From assembly GCF_018688255.1 (NCBI RefSeq), contig NZ_CP061314.1, forward strand, positions 1,674,001 to 1,738,000: a stretch of DNA of 64,000 bases, in the 5' to 3' direction. Every line of letters begins with the position of its first letter. Positions within the stretch are counted from its first letter, which is position 1. A model generated the notes under the pieces. That model made no database searches and had not been told where the DNA came from. It was given only the letters and a program-made list of their open reading frames with translations. The translations under genes and the position numbers were made by a program. Below are positions 41,315-49,476 of this stretch, one piece after another. This DNA comes from Polynucleobacter corsicus. Its GTDB lineage: Bacteria; Pseudomonadota; Gammaproteobacteria; Burkholderiales; Burkholderiaceae.

Positions 41315-41581
41315 TTACGCTGCCATCGCCTTAATAGCTGCAGACAAACGTGACTTCTGACGTGATGCAGTATTTTTGTGAGCAATCTTTTTGTCAGCAA
41401 TCTTGTCGATTGTGGACTGAGTTGCTGCGAATACTTTAGCAGCAGCATCCTTGTCGCCAGTTTCAATTGCTTTACGAACTGCCTTGATGGAAGTGCGGAG
41501 CTTTGAACGCAAGCTAGAGTTGTGCTCATTCTGTTTTACTGCCTGCCGTGCGCGTTTACGCGCTTGTGCGGTATTGGCCAT
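41315..41581 (-). CDS. rpsT: 30S ribosomal protein S20
   Basis: Ribosomal protein bS20, 88 residues, Lys/Arg/Ala rich and helical, starting MANTAQARKRARQAVKQNEHNSSLRSKLRTSIKAV and ending SRLSAAIKAMAA. An AAGG ribosome site lies about eight bases before the ATG, and a TATATA element lies further upstream. It diverges from murJ, the usual rpsT/murJ neighbourhood of proteobacteria. Confidence 0.98.
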   Translation of the reverse strand: MANTAQARKRARQAVKQNEHNSSLRSKLRTSIKAVRKAIETGDKDAAAKVFAATQSTIDKIADKKIAHKNTASRQKSRLSAAIKAMAA

Positions 41582-41734
41582 CTTTAAACCTTGCTATATA
41601 AAAATTACAAAATACGGTTAACTAAAATTCTGTGTGGGTTCGCCAAATTTGTAAGCTGACTCACCAAAACCCAAGATTTTACATTAAAGGACTAAAAAAG
41701 CCCAGCCGCATGATAAATAGGGGAAAATTAGCCC

Positions 41735-43288
41735 ATGAATTTGCTTTCAGCCGCCGCCAAGGTCAGCTCCCTCACCATGCTCTCCAGGATTACCGGACTT
41801 CTCCGGGAAACCCTGATTGCCCGTAGTTTTGGGGCTTCTGAGTGGACAGACGCCTTTAATGTGGCCTTCAGACTACCCAATTTGCTCCGCAGACTCTTTG
41901 CCGAGGGCGCCTTTTCTCAGGCATTTGTACCCATTTTGGGAGAAATCTCGAGCCAGGGAGATGTAAAACAGTCCCAAATCCTCGTCAATGCGGTCGCTAC
42001 GCTCTTATTTTGGGCCTTGCTGCTGACAGTACTCCTCGGGGTTATCGGCGCGCCCCTGTTGATTCTGGCGATTGCTACAGGCTTTGAGGGTGGCCCAGCC
42101 TACGACGCGAGTGTCGTGATGACCAGAATCATGTTCCCTTACATTGGCCTTATTTCGATGGTTTCCCTCTCTGCAGGGATCCTCAATACCTTTGGTCGCT
42201 TTGCTATTCCGGCATTTACCCCGGTTTTACTCAATTTAGCCCTGATTGGCAGCGCCATCTTTTTGGCACCCTACTTAGATCAACCCATTTACGCCCTGAG
42301 TATCGGTGTGCTCGTCGGCGGCGTACTACAGCTAGCCATTCAAATTCCAGCCCTGGCGCATTTGGGCCTACTTCCCAGAGTAGGGCTCCTACCTCGAGCA
42401 ATTAAAGCAGCAGTTCAAAATCCGGATGCCCGTCGTGTCATGAAATTAATGGGGCCTGCGGTGTTTGCAGTTTCAGTCGCCCAAATTTCTCTCATCATTA
42501 ATACCAATATTGCCTCTCGCTTGCAAACAGGTAGCGTATCTTGGCTCTCCTATGCTGATCGCCTCATGGAGTTTCCAACAGCCCTTTTGGGGGTGGCGCT
42601 GGGAACAGTCTTACTACCAAGCCTGAGTAAAGCAAACGCAAAAAATGATTTGGTACATGCGGGTGAACTTTTAATTTGGGGATTGCAGCTCACCTTTTTG
42701 CTGGCAGCGCCTTGTGCGATTGCCCTCTTTATTTTTGGAGAACCGCTAGCAGCAGTTCTGTATCACTACGGCAAGTTCAATGCATTAGACGTCTTGATGA
42801 CGCAGCGTGCTCTAGCAGCTTATGGCGTTGGACTGATTGGCCTCATTCTGGTGAAGATCCTAGCTCCTGGCTTTTATTCCCGCCAAGATATCCGCACTCC
42901 AGTAAAAATTGGCTTGCTTGTCTTGGTTGCAACCCAATTAGCTAATTTGGTTTTTGTTCCCTGGTTGGGACATGCCGGCCTTGCGTTATCAGTTGGCGCT
43001 GGCGCCTGCTTGAATGCCGCACTACTGTGGATAGGCCTGCATCGACGTGGCGCCCTACCTAGCTTCGCATGGTTAAAGTATCTGGGGCAGTTATTGCTTG
43101 CCTTAATTCCTTTTGCGCTCCTCTTGTATTATGCCGCCACTGCACATAATTGGATTGCACTCCAATCCAGTCCTTGGAGTCGAGTTGGACTGTTGGCTGC
43201 CTGGCTAGCCGCTGCCGCTATGGTGTATTTCGCAGCTTTATGGCTTGTCGGCATCCGCTGGCAAAAATTCCTACGTCATGCAAAATAG
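41735..43288 (+). CDS. murJ: Lipid II flippase MurJ
   Basis: Flips lipid II across the inner membrane for peptidoglycan synthesis. The 517-residue MOP-superfamily protein has about 14 membrane segments and the signature start SSLTMLSRITGLLRETLIARSFGASEWTDAFNVAFRLPNLLRRLFAEGAFSQAFVP. An AGGGGA ribosome site lies about 11 bases before the ATG at 41735. It is followed after six bases by the SirB1 gene on the same strand. Confidence 0.97.
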   Translation: MNLLSAAAKVSSLTMLSRITGLLRETLIARSFGASEWTDAFNVAFRLPNLLRRLFAEGAFSQAFVPILGEISSQGDVKQSQILVNAVATLLFWALLLTVLLGVIGAPLLILAIATGFEGGPAYDASVVMTRIMFPYIGLISMVSLSAGILNTFGRFAIPAFTPVLLNLALIGSAIFLAPYLDQPIYALSIGVLVGGVLQLAIQIPALAHLGLLPRVGLLPRAIKAAVQNPDARRVMKLMGPAVFAVSVAQISLIINTNIASRLQTGSVSWLSYADRLMEFPTALLGVALGTVLLPSLSKANAKNDLVHAGELLIWGLQLTFLLAAPCAIALFIFGEPLAAVLYHYGKFNALDVLMTQRALAAYGVGLIGLILVKILAPGFYSRQDIRTPVKIGLLVLVATQLANLVFVPWLGHAGLALSVGAGACLNAALLWIGLHRRGALPSFAWLKYLGQLLLALIPFALLLYYAATAHNWIALQSSPWSRVGLLAAWLAAAAMVYFAALWLVGIRWQKFLRHAK

Positions 43289-43294
43289 CTTTAT

Positions 43295-44137
43295 ATGCCT
43301 ACACAACAACTAGACTATTTCACATCCCTCGTAGCTGAAGACGAGCACTTCCCCTTAACCGAGGCAGCGGTGGCAGTTGCACAACATGCCTACCCAGATC
43401 TCGATGTTCAGGGCGTACTTGATCAAATCGATCAATGGGGCAACAAAATTAAGCAGCGTATTACTCCCGATACGCCACCGATGCAGCGCCTGCAGTTGCT
43501 AAAACATTTCTTTTATAACGAGCTAGGTTTTGGTCCAAACCAGAATGACTTCTACGCGCCCGAGAATTCTTATCTCCACCAAATTATTGAGAGTCGTCGC
43601 GGAATCCCAATCTCATTAGCGGTCTTAATGATGGAACTTGGACAGCAAATTGGTTTAAATATTCGCGGAGTATCTTTTCCGAACCACTTCATGATGCGTA
43701 TCTCCTTGCAACAAGGTGAAATCATCATGGATCCATTGAATGGCGAATCCCTTTCTAAAAATAAATTACAAGAAATGCTCGATCCCTATCTCGATGCCAA
43801 AGGCTATCGCGGTGAGCTCAGCCTGCCACTCAATATTTTCTTGCGCGCTTCTAGCTCTCGAGAAATTCTCTCGCGCTTCATGAGAAATCTCAAAATGATT
43901 TATTCAGAAAATGAGCGCTGGGAGCGTTTACTGGGCATTCAAGAACGTCTAGTCATTTTGTTGCCAGACTCGGCTGAAGAAGTTCGTGATCGCGGTTTGA
44001 TCTTTGCCCAATTAGAGTATGTACGCCCTGCGATAGCGGATCTGCATCACTACTTAAGCGAAATGCCTGGCGCAGAAGATGCGGCAGATATTCGTGAGCA
44101 TATCGCCACGCTTGAGAGCCAAACTAAACTGCATTAA
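43295..44137 (+). CDS. SirB1 family transglutaminase-like/TPR protein
   Basis: A 280-residue protein of the SirB1 family. It has the transglutaminase-like core ESRRGIPISLAVLMMELGQQIGLNIRGVSFPNHFMMRI, in which Cys is not at the classical position, and a C-terminal helical tetratricopeptide-like region (ERLLGIQERLVILLPDSAEEVRDRGLIFAQ). The family is widespread in proteobacteria without a firm function. It begins six bases after murJ and is probably co-transcribed with it. Confidence 0.87.
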   Translation: MPTQQLDYFTSLVAEDEHFPLTEAAVAVAQHAYPDLDVQGVLDQIDQWGNKIKQRITPDTPPMQRLQLLKHFFYNELGFGPNQNDFYAPENSYLHQIIESRRGIPISLAVLMMELGQQIGLNIRGVSFPNHFMMRISLQQGEIIMDPLNGESLSKNKLQEMLDPYLDAKGYRGELSLPLNIFLRASSSREILSRFMRNLKMIYSENERWERLLGIQERLVILLPDSAEEVRDRGLIFAQLEYVRPAIADLHHYLSEMPGAEDAADIREHIATLESQTKLH

Positions 44138-44156
44138 GCGACCCTAATTAGCAGTC

Positions 44157-44816
44157 TTATTTCTTTTTACCTTGAAATAATTTATAGATTGCAGCCAACA
44201 CAATTGGAATCGCTGCTGCACCAATGCCAATCAATACGATCACATTGAGGTTTTGGCGAATGATGGGGATATTGCCGAAGAAATAACCAGCAATCACTAA
44301 GCCAAAGACCCATAAGAGCGCGCCAGTCACATTAAATAACTGGAAGCGAGAAAAATTCATTGCTGAAACACCAGCAACGAATGGCGCAAAGGTACGAATG
44401 ATCGGCAAAAAGCGCGCCACAATAATTGTTTTGCCGCCATGCTTCTCATAAAAAGAATGGGTTTTGCGTAAAGCTGCTTGATCAATCCAACGTGATTCGC
44501 TACTAAAAATTCGTTCGCCAATCCAGCGACCAATAAAGTAGTTCACTGTATTACCAGCAATTGCGGCAATCAATAATCCAATACACAGTGTCCACAGATT
44601 AAAGTGCTCGGTAGCGCAATAGGCTCCGGCAATAAACAATAATGAATCCCCAGGCAAGAAGGGGGCCACCACTAAACCAGTCTCAGCAAATACGATGGCG
44701 AAGAGCAAACCATAAGCCCAATAGCCGTATTGCTGAATCACCACGTCTAAATGACGATCAATGTGTAATAGCAAGTCACCTAACTGCAATAAGGTATCGA
44801 TCAAATCGTGCTCCAT
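44157..44816 (-). CDS. DedA family membrane protein
   Basis: A 219-residue inner-membrane protein of the DedA/VTT family, members of which are proposed lipid (undecaprenyl phosphate or phospholipid) scramblases. Visible features are VVAPFLPGDSLLFIAGAYCA, NTVNYFIGRWIGERIF, and the conserved GGKTIIVARFLPIIRTFAPFVAGVSAMNFSRF with the functionally important Arg residues. It has about five hydrophobic segments. The ATG lies close to a TAATAT element with no Shine-Dalgarno. It is divergent from miaA and converges on the SirB1 gene. Confidence 0.93.
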   Translation of the reverse strand: MEHDLIDTLLQLGDLLLHIDRHLDVVIQQYGYWAYGLLFAIVFAETGLVVAPFLPGDSLLFIAGAYCATEHFNLWTLCIGLLIAAIAGNTVNYFIGRWIGERIFSSESRWIDQAALRKTHSFYEKHGGKTIIVARFLPIIRTFAPFVAGVSAMNFSRFQLFNVTGALLWVFGLVIAGYFFGNIPIIRQNLNVIVLIGIGAAAIPIVLAAIYKLFQGKKK

Positions 44817-44872
44817 GTATTTGTTGCAAGGATATTAACAGGCTAGTAATACAGAGTCTGGCATTTCATTCT

Positions 44873-44878
44873 TATAAT
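44873..44878 (+). promoter_or_regulatory. -10 element of miaA
   Basis: Consensus TATAAT at 44873-44878 ends five bases before the miaA ATG at 44884. A start at the normal distance falls at the start codon, predicting a leaderless mRNA. No TTGACA lies at 16-18 bases upstream. Confidence 0.55.
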
Positions 44879-44883
44879 GCGGT

Positions 44884-45888
44884 ATGCAAACTGAACCTCA
44901 CATTCAGCCTACGCATTTACCTCATCAGCCACCCATACTCTGTATTGTTGGCCCCACGGGCGCAGGCAAAACCCATCTCGCGATGGCATTCGCTGAACAT
45001 GCCAAATCCATAGGTCAAACCGTTGAATTAATCAGCATGGACTCTGCACTGGTCTATCGCGGCTTAGATATTGGTAGCGCCAAGCCCACCCTAGCTGAGC
45101 AAGCTGCCGTTCAGCATCACCTAATCGATATCTTGGAACCCACCGAATCCTATTCAGCCGCGCGCTTTGCAAATGATGCCAAGCAGCTAAGCAAAGAAAT
45201 TCGTGAGCGCGGAAATATTCCCGTTGTAGTGGGTGGCACGATGTTGTATTGGCGCGCTTGGGCATACGGCCTCTCTTCTCTGCCGCCAGCAGATCCAGAA
45301 ATCCGCGCCCGTCTCGATGAGCAAGGTAAAGCAATTGGCTGGCCTGCGATGCACACTGAATTAGCGAAAGTAGATCCTATGACTGCCGCGCGCTTACAAC
45401 CCAACGATTCTCAACGAGTACAACGCGCCTTAGAGGTTTATGAAATTACGGGCAAGCCGATGTCGCAGCTGCTAGCAGATTCACCAAGTGAAGATGGTCG
45501 AGAAGGATCGACTATTCCGGAATGGATTGATCTCATTTCATTAGAGCCAAGCGATCGCTCCCGCTTACATCAGAACTTAGAAAAGCGCTTTGATGAAATG
45601 CTCACCGGAGGATTATTAGAAGAAGTTGAGCGGTTGAGAAAAAATCCAGGCTTACATGGCGATCTCCCTGCCATTCGCTCGGTAGGCTATCGACAAGTCT
45701 GGGAATATTTATCTGGTGAAGTAGATCAAGCCGAAATGCGCTACAAAGCACTAGCCGCTACAAGACAGCTTGGTAAACGTCAATTAACTTGGTTGCGCGC
45801 AATCGCTGGAAGAAAAACATTTGACCCGTTCAACCCAACTGAATTAAACGCGGCCCTAGAGTACTGCAAGCAAAGCCTAGATAAGTAG
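44884..45888 (+). CDS. miaA: tRNA dimethylallyltransferase
   Basis: Transfers a dimethylallyl group to A37 of tRNAs reading UNN codons. The 334-residue protein has the P-loop GPTGAGKTHLAMAFA (about residues 24-38), ISMDSALVYRGLDIGSAKP, the DSxxVY-type motif, IPVVVGGTMLYWRAWAYGL, and RLQPNDSQRVQRALEVYEITG. The ATG at 44884 directly follows a TATAAT hexamer with no Shine-Dalgarno, so the mRNA is probably leaderless. It converges on purM with 14 bases between stops. Its substrate DMAPP is made by IspH, also encoded here. Confidence 0.97.
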   Translation: MQTEPHIQPTHLPHQPPILCIVGPTGAGKTHLAMAFAEHAKSIGQTVELISMDSALVYRGLDIGSAKPTLAEQAAVQHHLIDILEPTESYSAARFANDAKQLSKEIRERGNIPVVVGGTMLYWRAWAYGLSSLPPADPEIRARLDEQGKAIGWPAMHTELAKVDPMTAARLQPNDSQRVQRALEVYEITGKPMSQLLADSPSEDGREGSTIPEWIDLISLEPSDRSRLHQNLEKRFDEMLTGGLLEEVERLRKNPGLHGDLPAIRSVGYRQVWEYLSGEVDQAEMRYKALAATRQLGKRQLTWLRAIAGRKTFDPFNPTELNAALEYCKQSLDK

Positions 45889-45902
45889 GCTTTTACCGAG
45901 CA

Positions 45903-46955
45903 TTAAATAACAATAGTTTGTGGCGCGCCAACAGGACGCTCTACCACCTCACCAACCGTCCAAGCATGAAGACCTTCAGCCTTGAGAGATTGGATTGCAG
46001 TGTCAGCTTGGTCGGTAGACACAATTACCACCATACCAATACCGCAGTTAAATACGCGCACCATTTCTGCATCGGCTACGCCACCCTTCATTTGCAACCA
46101 GCGGAAGAGTTCTGGCATTTGCCAGCTATCGCGATGCAGTACAGCTTGAGTATTTTCTGGAAGTACGCGTGGAACGTTATCCACTAAACCGCCACCAGTG
46201 ATGTGAGCCATGCCCTTGACATTGATCTCTCCAATCAACTTGAGTAAAGGCTTCACATAAATTTGTGTAGGGGCCATTACTACATCACCCAAAGGTCGGC
46301 CACCCAAATCATCGGTTGGCTTAGCCCCGGCACGCTCAATAATTTTACGAACTAGTGAATAGCCATTGGAATGTGCACCGCTCGAAGCAATCGCCAACAC
46401 GACATCGCCCGGGGTAATCGTTGCACCAGTAATAATTTTGGATTTTTCGACCGCACCAACAGCAAAGCCGGCCAAGTCGTATTCACCTGGAGGATACATA
46501 CCGGGCATCTCAGCAGTTTCACCACCGATGAGTGCGCAACCAGACAACTCACAACCTTGCGCTATGCCGCCAACTACAGTGGCTGCGGTATCTACAGTGA
46601 GCTTGCCGCAAGCGAAGTAATCTAAGAAAAAGAGGGGTTCAGCACCCTGGACCAAAATGTCGTTCACACTCATTGCCACCAAATCCTGGCCAATCGTATC
46701 GTGACGATTCCACTCAAAGGCCAATCTGAGCTTTGTACCAACCCCATCGGTACCGGATACCAACACTGGCTCTTTGTAGCGTTTTGGGACCTCAAACAGG
46801 GCACCAAAGCCACCAATCCCAGCCAATACGCCTTCCCGCATGGTTTTCTTGGCCAAAGGCTTAATACGATCCACCAAGTCATCCCCAGCGTCGATATCGA
46901 CACCAGCGTCACGGTAGGAAAGGCCTTTGGAGGAAGAATTAGTAGATGAGTTCAT
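45903..46955 (-). CDS. purM: Phosphoribosylformylglycinamidine cyclo-ligase
   Basis: AIR synthetase, the fifth step of purine synthesis. The 350-residue protein has SYRDAGVDIDAGDDLVDRI near the N-terminus, GVGTKLRLAFEWNRHDTIGQDLVAMSVNDI, and GGETAEMPGMYPPGEYDLAGFAVG, all family hallmarks. It has no clear Shine-Dalgarno. It diverges from the AI-2E permease gene, a neighbourhood common in proteobacteria (purM next to a PerM-like permease and hda). Confidence 0.97.
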   Translation of the reverse strand: MNSSTNSSSKGLSYRDAGVDIDAGDDLVDRIKPLAKKTMREGVLAGIGGFGALFEVPKRYKEPVLVSGTDGVGTKLRLAFEWNRHDTIGQDLVAMSVNDILVQGAEPLFFLDYFACGKLTVDTAATVVGGIAQGCELSGCALIGGETAEMPGMYPPGEYDLAGFAVGAVEKSKIITGATITPGDVVLAIASSGAHSNGYSLVRKIIERAGAKPTDDLGGRPLGDVVMAPTQIYVKPLLKLIGEINVKGMAHITGGGLVDNVPRVLPENTQAVLHRDSWQMPELFRWLQMKGGVADAEMVRVFNCGIGMVVIVSTDQADTAIQSLKAEGLHAWTVGEVVERPVGAPQTIVI

Positions 46956-47028
46956 GGCAGAGATAGAAGATTAGTAAGAAACGCTACTTGGTCGGTAGAA
47001 TCATTGAATTCTAGAGGATTCGAGGACG

Positions 47029-48018
47029 ATGGCTGAAATTTTTACCCCTTTTCTGACTGCATTTATTCTGGCTTATGCCTTACGCCCAGTTTGCTTGTGG
47101 CTTGAGAGGCATCGCCTACCCCGTGCAGCGGCCGCTGGGATTGCCATGATTATTGGTTTAGTAGTCGTATTTTCAATACTGACCCTCTTCATTACCCTCC
47201 TGAAAACCGAAATCCCGCTCATTAAGGCTCAATTTCCGACTTGGATCCAAAATACGCAAGCCTGGCTCGGGCCTAAGTTGAGTGAATTTCATATTGATGT
47301 GGATTGGGGCACGCTCAAATCCAGCGCTACCCAAAAAATTACTACACACCTCAACGATAATTCTGATGCGCTCATGTCCTCCACCTTAGAGACTGTACTG
47401 ATGTCAGGTAGCTCGGTGATTGCAGGATTCGTTAATGCAGTTCTGATCTTGTTTGTGATGTTTTATTTATTGATCGACTGGGACCATTTCTTCAAACTTA
47501 TTAGAGCGATTGTTCCGGTCCGCGCACAAGAGACGATTCACCACCTCGCAATGCATGCCGATGGCTTACTCTCGCAATACCTCCGGGGTATGCTGATTGT
47601 GATTTCGATCATGTCCGTTTTCTACAGCGTAGGATTAAGTGTGATTGGGGTTAAAGGTGCGGCGGCCTTGGGCGTCTTCACTGCACTCATGATTGTGATT
47701 CCTTATATCGGCATTACTCTGGGCTTTACTCTAGCTGTCCTTGCAGCCCTTTTGCAGTTTGGGCCTGGTAGCGCAATTATTGGCGTCCTCGTGCTGTACG
47801 GATTAGGCCAATTCATTGAAGGCTTCTTTCTCACGCCACGCCTCGTAGGCGAACGAATTGGCTTGCACCCCGTTGCAGTGCTCTTTGCCTTGCTGTTATT
47901 TGGAAAGTTATTTGGTTTCTTTGGCGTCCTGCTCGCATTACCCATCAGCGCAGTTGGTTTAGTGCTTTTGCAATATGGCTGGACATGCTACACCCAAAGT
48001 CCGTGGTACCAAAAGTAA
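47029..48018 (+). CDS. AI-2E family (PerM-like) permease, short N-terminus
   Basis: A 329-residue membrane protein of the AI-2E exporter/PerM family, whose substrates are mostly unproven. It has about seven hydrophobic segments and the family motifs VIPYIGITLGFTLAVLAALLQFG and GLGQFIEGFFLTPRLVGERIGLHPVAVLFALLLFG. The start is fixed by GAGG seven bases before the ATG and a stop codon nine codons upstream in frame. The protein begins at IFTPFLTAFILAYALRPV, so the usual first membrane helix of about 20-30 residues is absent. hda follows after 12 bases. Confidence 0.9.
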   Translation: MAEIFTPFLTAFILAYALRPVCLWLERHRLPRAAAAGIAMIIGLVVVFSILTLFITLLKTEIPLIKAQFPTWIQNTQAWLGPKLSEFHIDVDWGTLKSSATQKITTHLNDNSDALMSSTLETVLMSGSSVIAGFVNAVLILFVMFYLLIDWDHFFKLIRAIVPVRAQETIHHLAMHADGLLSQYLRGMLIVISIMSVFYSVGLSVIGVKGAAALGVFTALMIVIPYIGITLGFTLAVLAALLQFGPGSAIIGVLVLYGLGQFIEGFFLTPRLVGERIGLHPVAVLFALLLFGKLFGFFGVLLALPISAVGLVLLQYGWTCYTQSPWYQK

Positions 48019-48030
48019 ATTACTGCAGCA

Positions 48031-48789
48031 ATGAATAGTCCCTCACTACCAAGACAGTTTGCCCTTGACATCGGCCACACACCTAAACCCAGCTTAAGTA
48101 ATTTTTTAGCCGGCGAAAATCTAGCGCTGCACTCCACCTTGTTGGCTGTAGCCAAATCCTGGGAAGTGCATGCCCCAAGACTAGTTAGTGAGAATCCTCT
48201 TAATCAACGCTGGATCTATTGGTGGGGTCCAGAAGGCTCTGGTCGCACCCATTTACTCGGCGCAATCGGCAATGCTGCTCAGCAATTAGATTTGAAATGC
48301 TTCCCCCTGACTCCCAATGAACCCATTTCCTGGGTAAGTCTCGAAGAGAGCCTGCCTGCCCTATGCTCTAGTGATACGCCCTCAGTGATTACTGTTGATG
48401 ACGTGGATCGACTGGATGAGCGCCTGGTAGCCTCCTTATTTCGGATTCTGAATGCCATTCAGGGTAGCAAAGCGATTCATATTTTCATGGCAGGTAATGC
48501 TGCCCCTGGCGCATTAAGACTTCGAGAAGACCTGCGCACCCGCCTGGGATGGGGTTTGATCTTTCAAACTCATCTTTTAGGCGATGATGAGAAAATAGAA
48601 GCCTTACAACAAGCAGCACAAGCGCGCGGCTTAGTTTTATCGTCAGATGTATTGCCTTGGTTGCTAAATCGCTTTTATCGCGATATGCCCAGCCTGATGG
48701 CATTGATTGATGCCTTAGATGCTTACTCACTAGAAACAAAACGCGCTGTTACATTGCCCCTCGTTAGAGAGCTCTTGCAGCCTAAATAA
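48031..48789 (+). CDS. hda: DnaA regulatory inactivator Hda
   Basis: DnaA-like AAA+ protein that, with the beta clamp, promotes DnaA-ATP hydrolysis and limits re-initiation. The 252-residue protein begins with a clamp-binding-like segment, LPRQFALDIG. It has a degenerate Walker A (WGPEGSGRTHLLGAIGNAA, with Arg in place of Lys, typical of Hda), Walker B VITVDDVDRLD, and sensor region LREDLRTRLGWGLIFQ with the arginine finger region. It lies 12 bases after the permease gene and six before the HAD gene, in one operon. Confidence 0.93.
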   Translation: MNSPSLPRQFALDIGHTPKPSLSNFLAGENLALHSTLLAVAKSWEVHAPRLVSENPLNQRWIYWWGPEGSGRTHLLGAIGNAAQQLDLKCFPLTPNEPISWVSLEESLPALCSSDTPSVITVDDVDRLDERLVASLFRILNAIQGSKAIHIFMAGNAAPGALRLREDLRTRLGWGLIFQTHLLGDDEKIEALQQAAQARGLVLSSDVLPWLLNRFYRDMPSLMALIDALDAYSLETKRAVTLPLVRELLQPK

Positions 48790-48795
48790 ATATTT

Positions 48796-49476
48796 ATGAC
48801 TCAATTAGCACTGTTCGATTTAGATCACACTCTTCTCCCCTGCGATAGCGATTACGAATGGGGCCAGTTCTTGGCGCGCATTGGTGTAGTCGATAGCAAA
48901 TACTATGCGCAGCAAAATGAGCGCTTTTATCAAGACTACAAGGATGGCAAGCTGAATATTCAAGAGTTCCTACGCTTTGCATTAAAGCCACTCTCCGAAC
49001 ATTCCCGCGCACAACTTAAAGAATGGCATGACGCCTTCATGCAAGAGGTCATTACTGGCCAGCTCCGTCAACAGGCAGTTGATCTTGTGAAGCGCCACCA
49101 AGATGCTGGCGATCTTTGCTGCGTTGTGACTGCAACCAATAGCTTTGTTACTCGCCCCATCGTAGAAAGTTTTGGCATCGAACATCTTGTCGCTACCGAA
49201 CCTGCCACCGTGGGAGATCAGCCTTTCGCTGATTTCACAGGTGAAGTTAAGGGGATCCCGAGTTTTCGGGAAGGCAAAATTCAACGAGTTCATGATTGGC
49301 TTGCTACTCAAAAGCTCGCATTCGATGAATTGCCACAAAGTTATTTTTATTCAGATTCGATGAACGATTTACCTCTCCTGGAGAAAGTGAGCAATCCTAT
49401 TGCTACCAATCCAGATGCTCGCCTGCGTGATGAAGCCTTAAAACGTCACTGGCCCATACTTGAACTGTTTGCATGA
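48796..49476 (+). CDS. HAD-IB family phosphatase, substrate unknown
   Basis: A 226-residue HAD-superfamily hydrolase of the IB (SerB-like) type. Motif I is LALFDLDHTLLPCDSDYEWG (nucleophile Asp at residue 8), motif II CVVTATNSF, and motifs III-IV KIQRVHDWLATQK and YFYSDSMNDLPLLEKV. Similar proteins in betaproteobacteria lie next to hda and pcnB; the substrate is not established (phosphoserine and other small phosphates are possible). Its TGA overlaps the pcnB ATG (ATGA), so the two are translationally coupled. Confidence 0.9.
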   Translation: MTQLALFDLDHTLLPCDSDYEWGQFLARIGVVDSKYYAQQNERFYQDYKDGKLNIQEFLRFALKPLSEHSRAQLKEWHDAFMQEVITGQLRQQAVDLVKRHQDAGDLCCVVTATNSFVTRPIVESFGIEHLVATEPATVGDQPFADFTGEVKGIPSFREGKIQRVHDWLATQKLAFDELPQSYFYSDSMNDLPLLEKVSNPIATNPDARLRDEALKRHWPILELFA

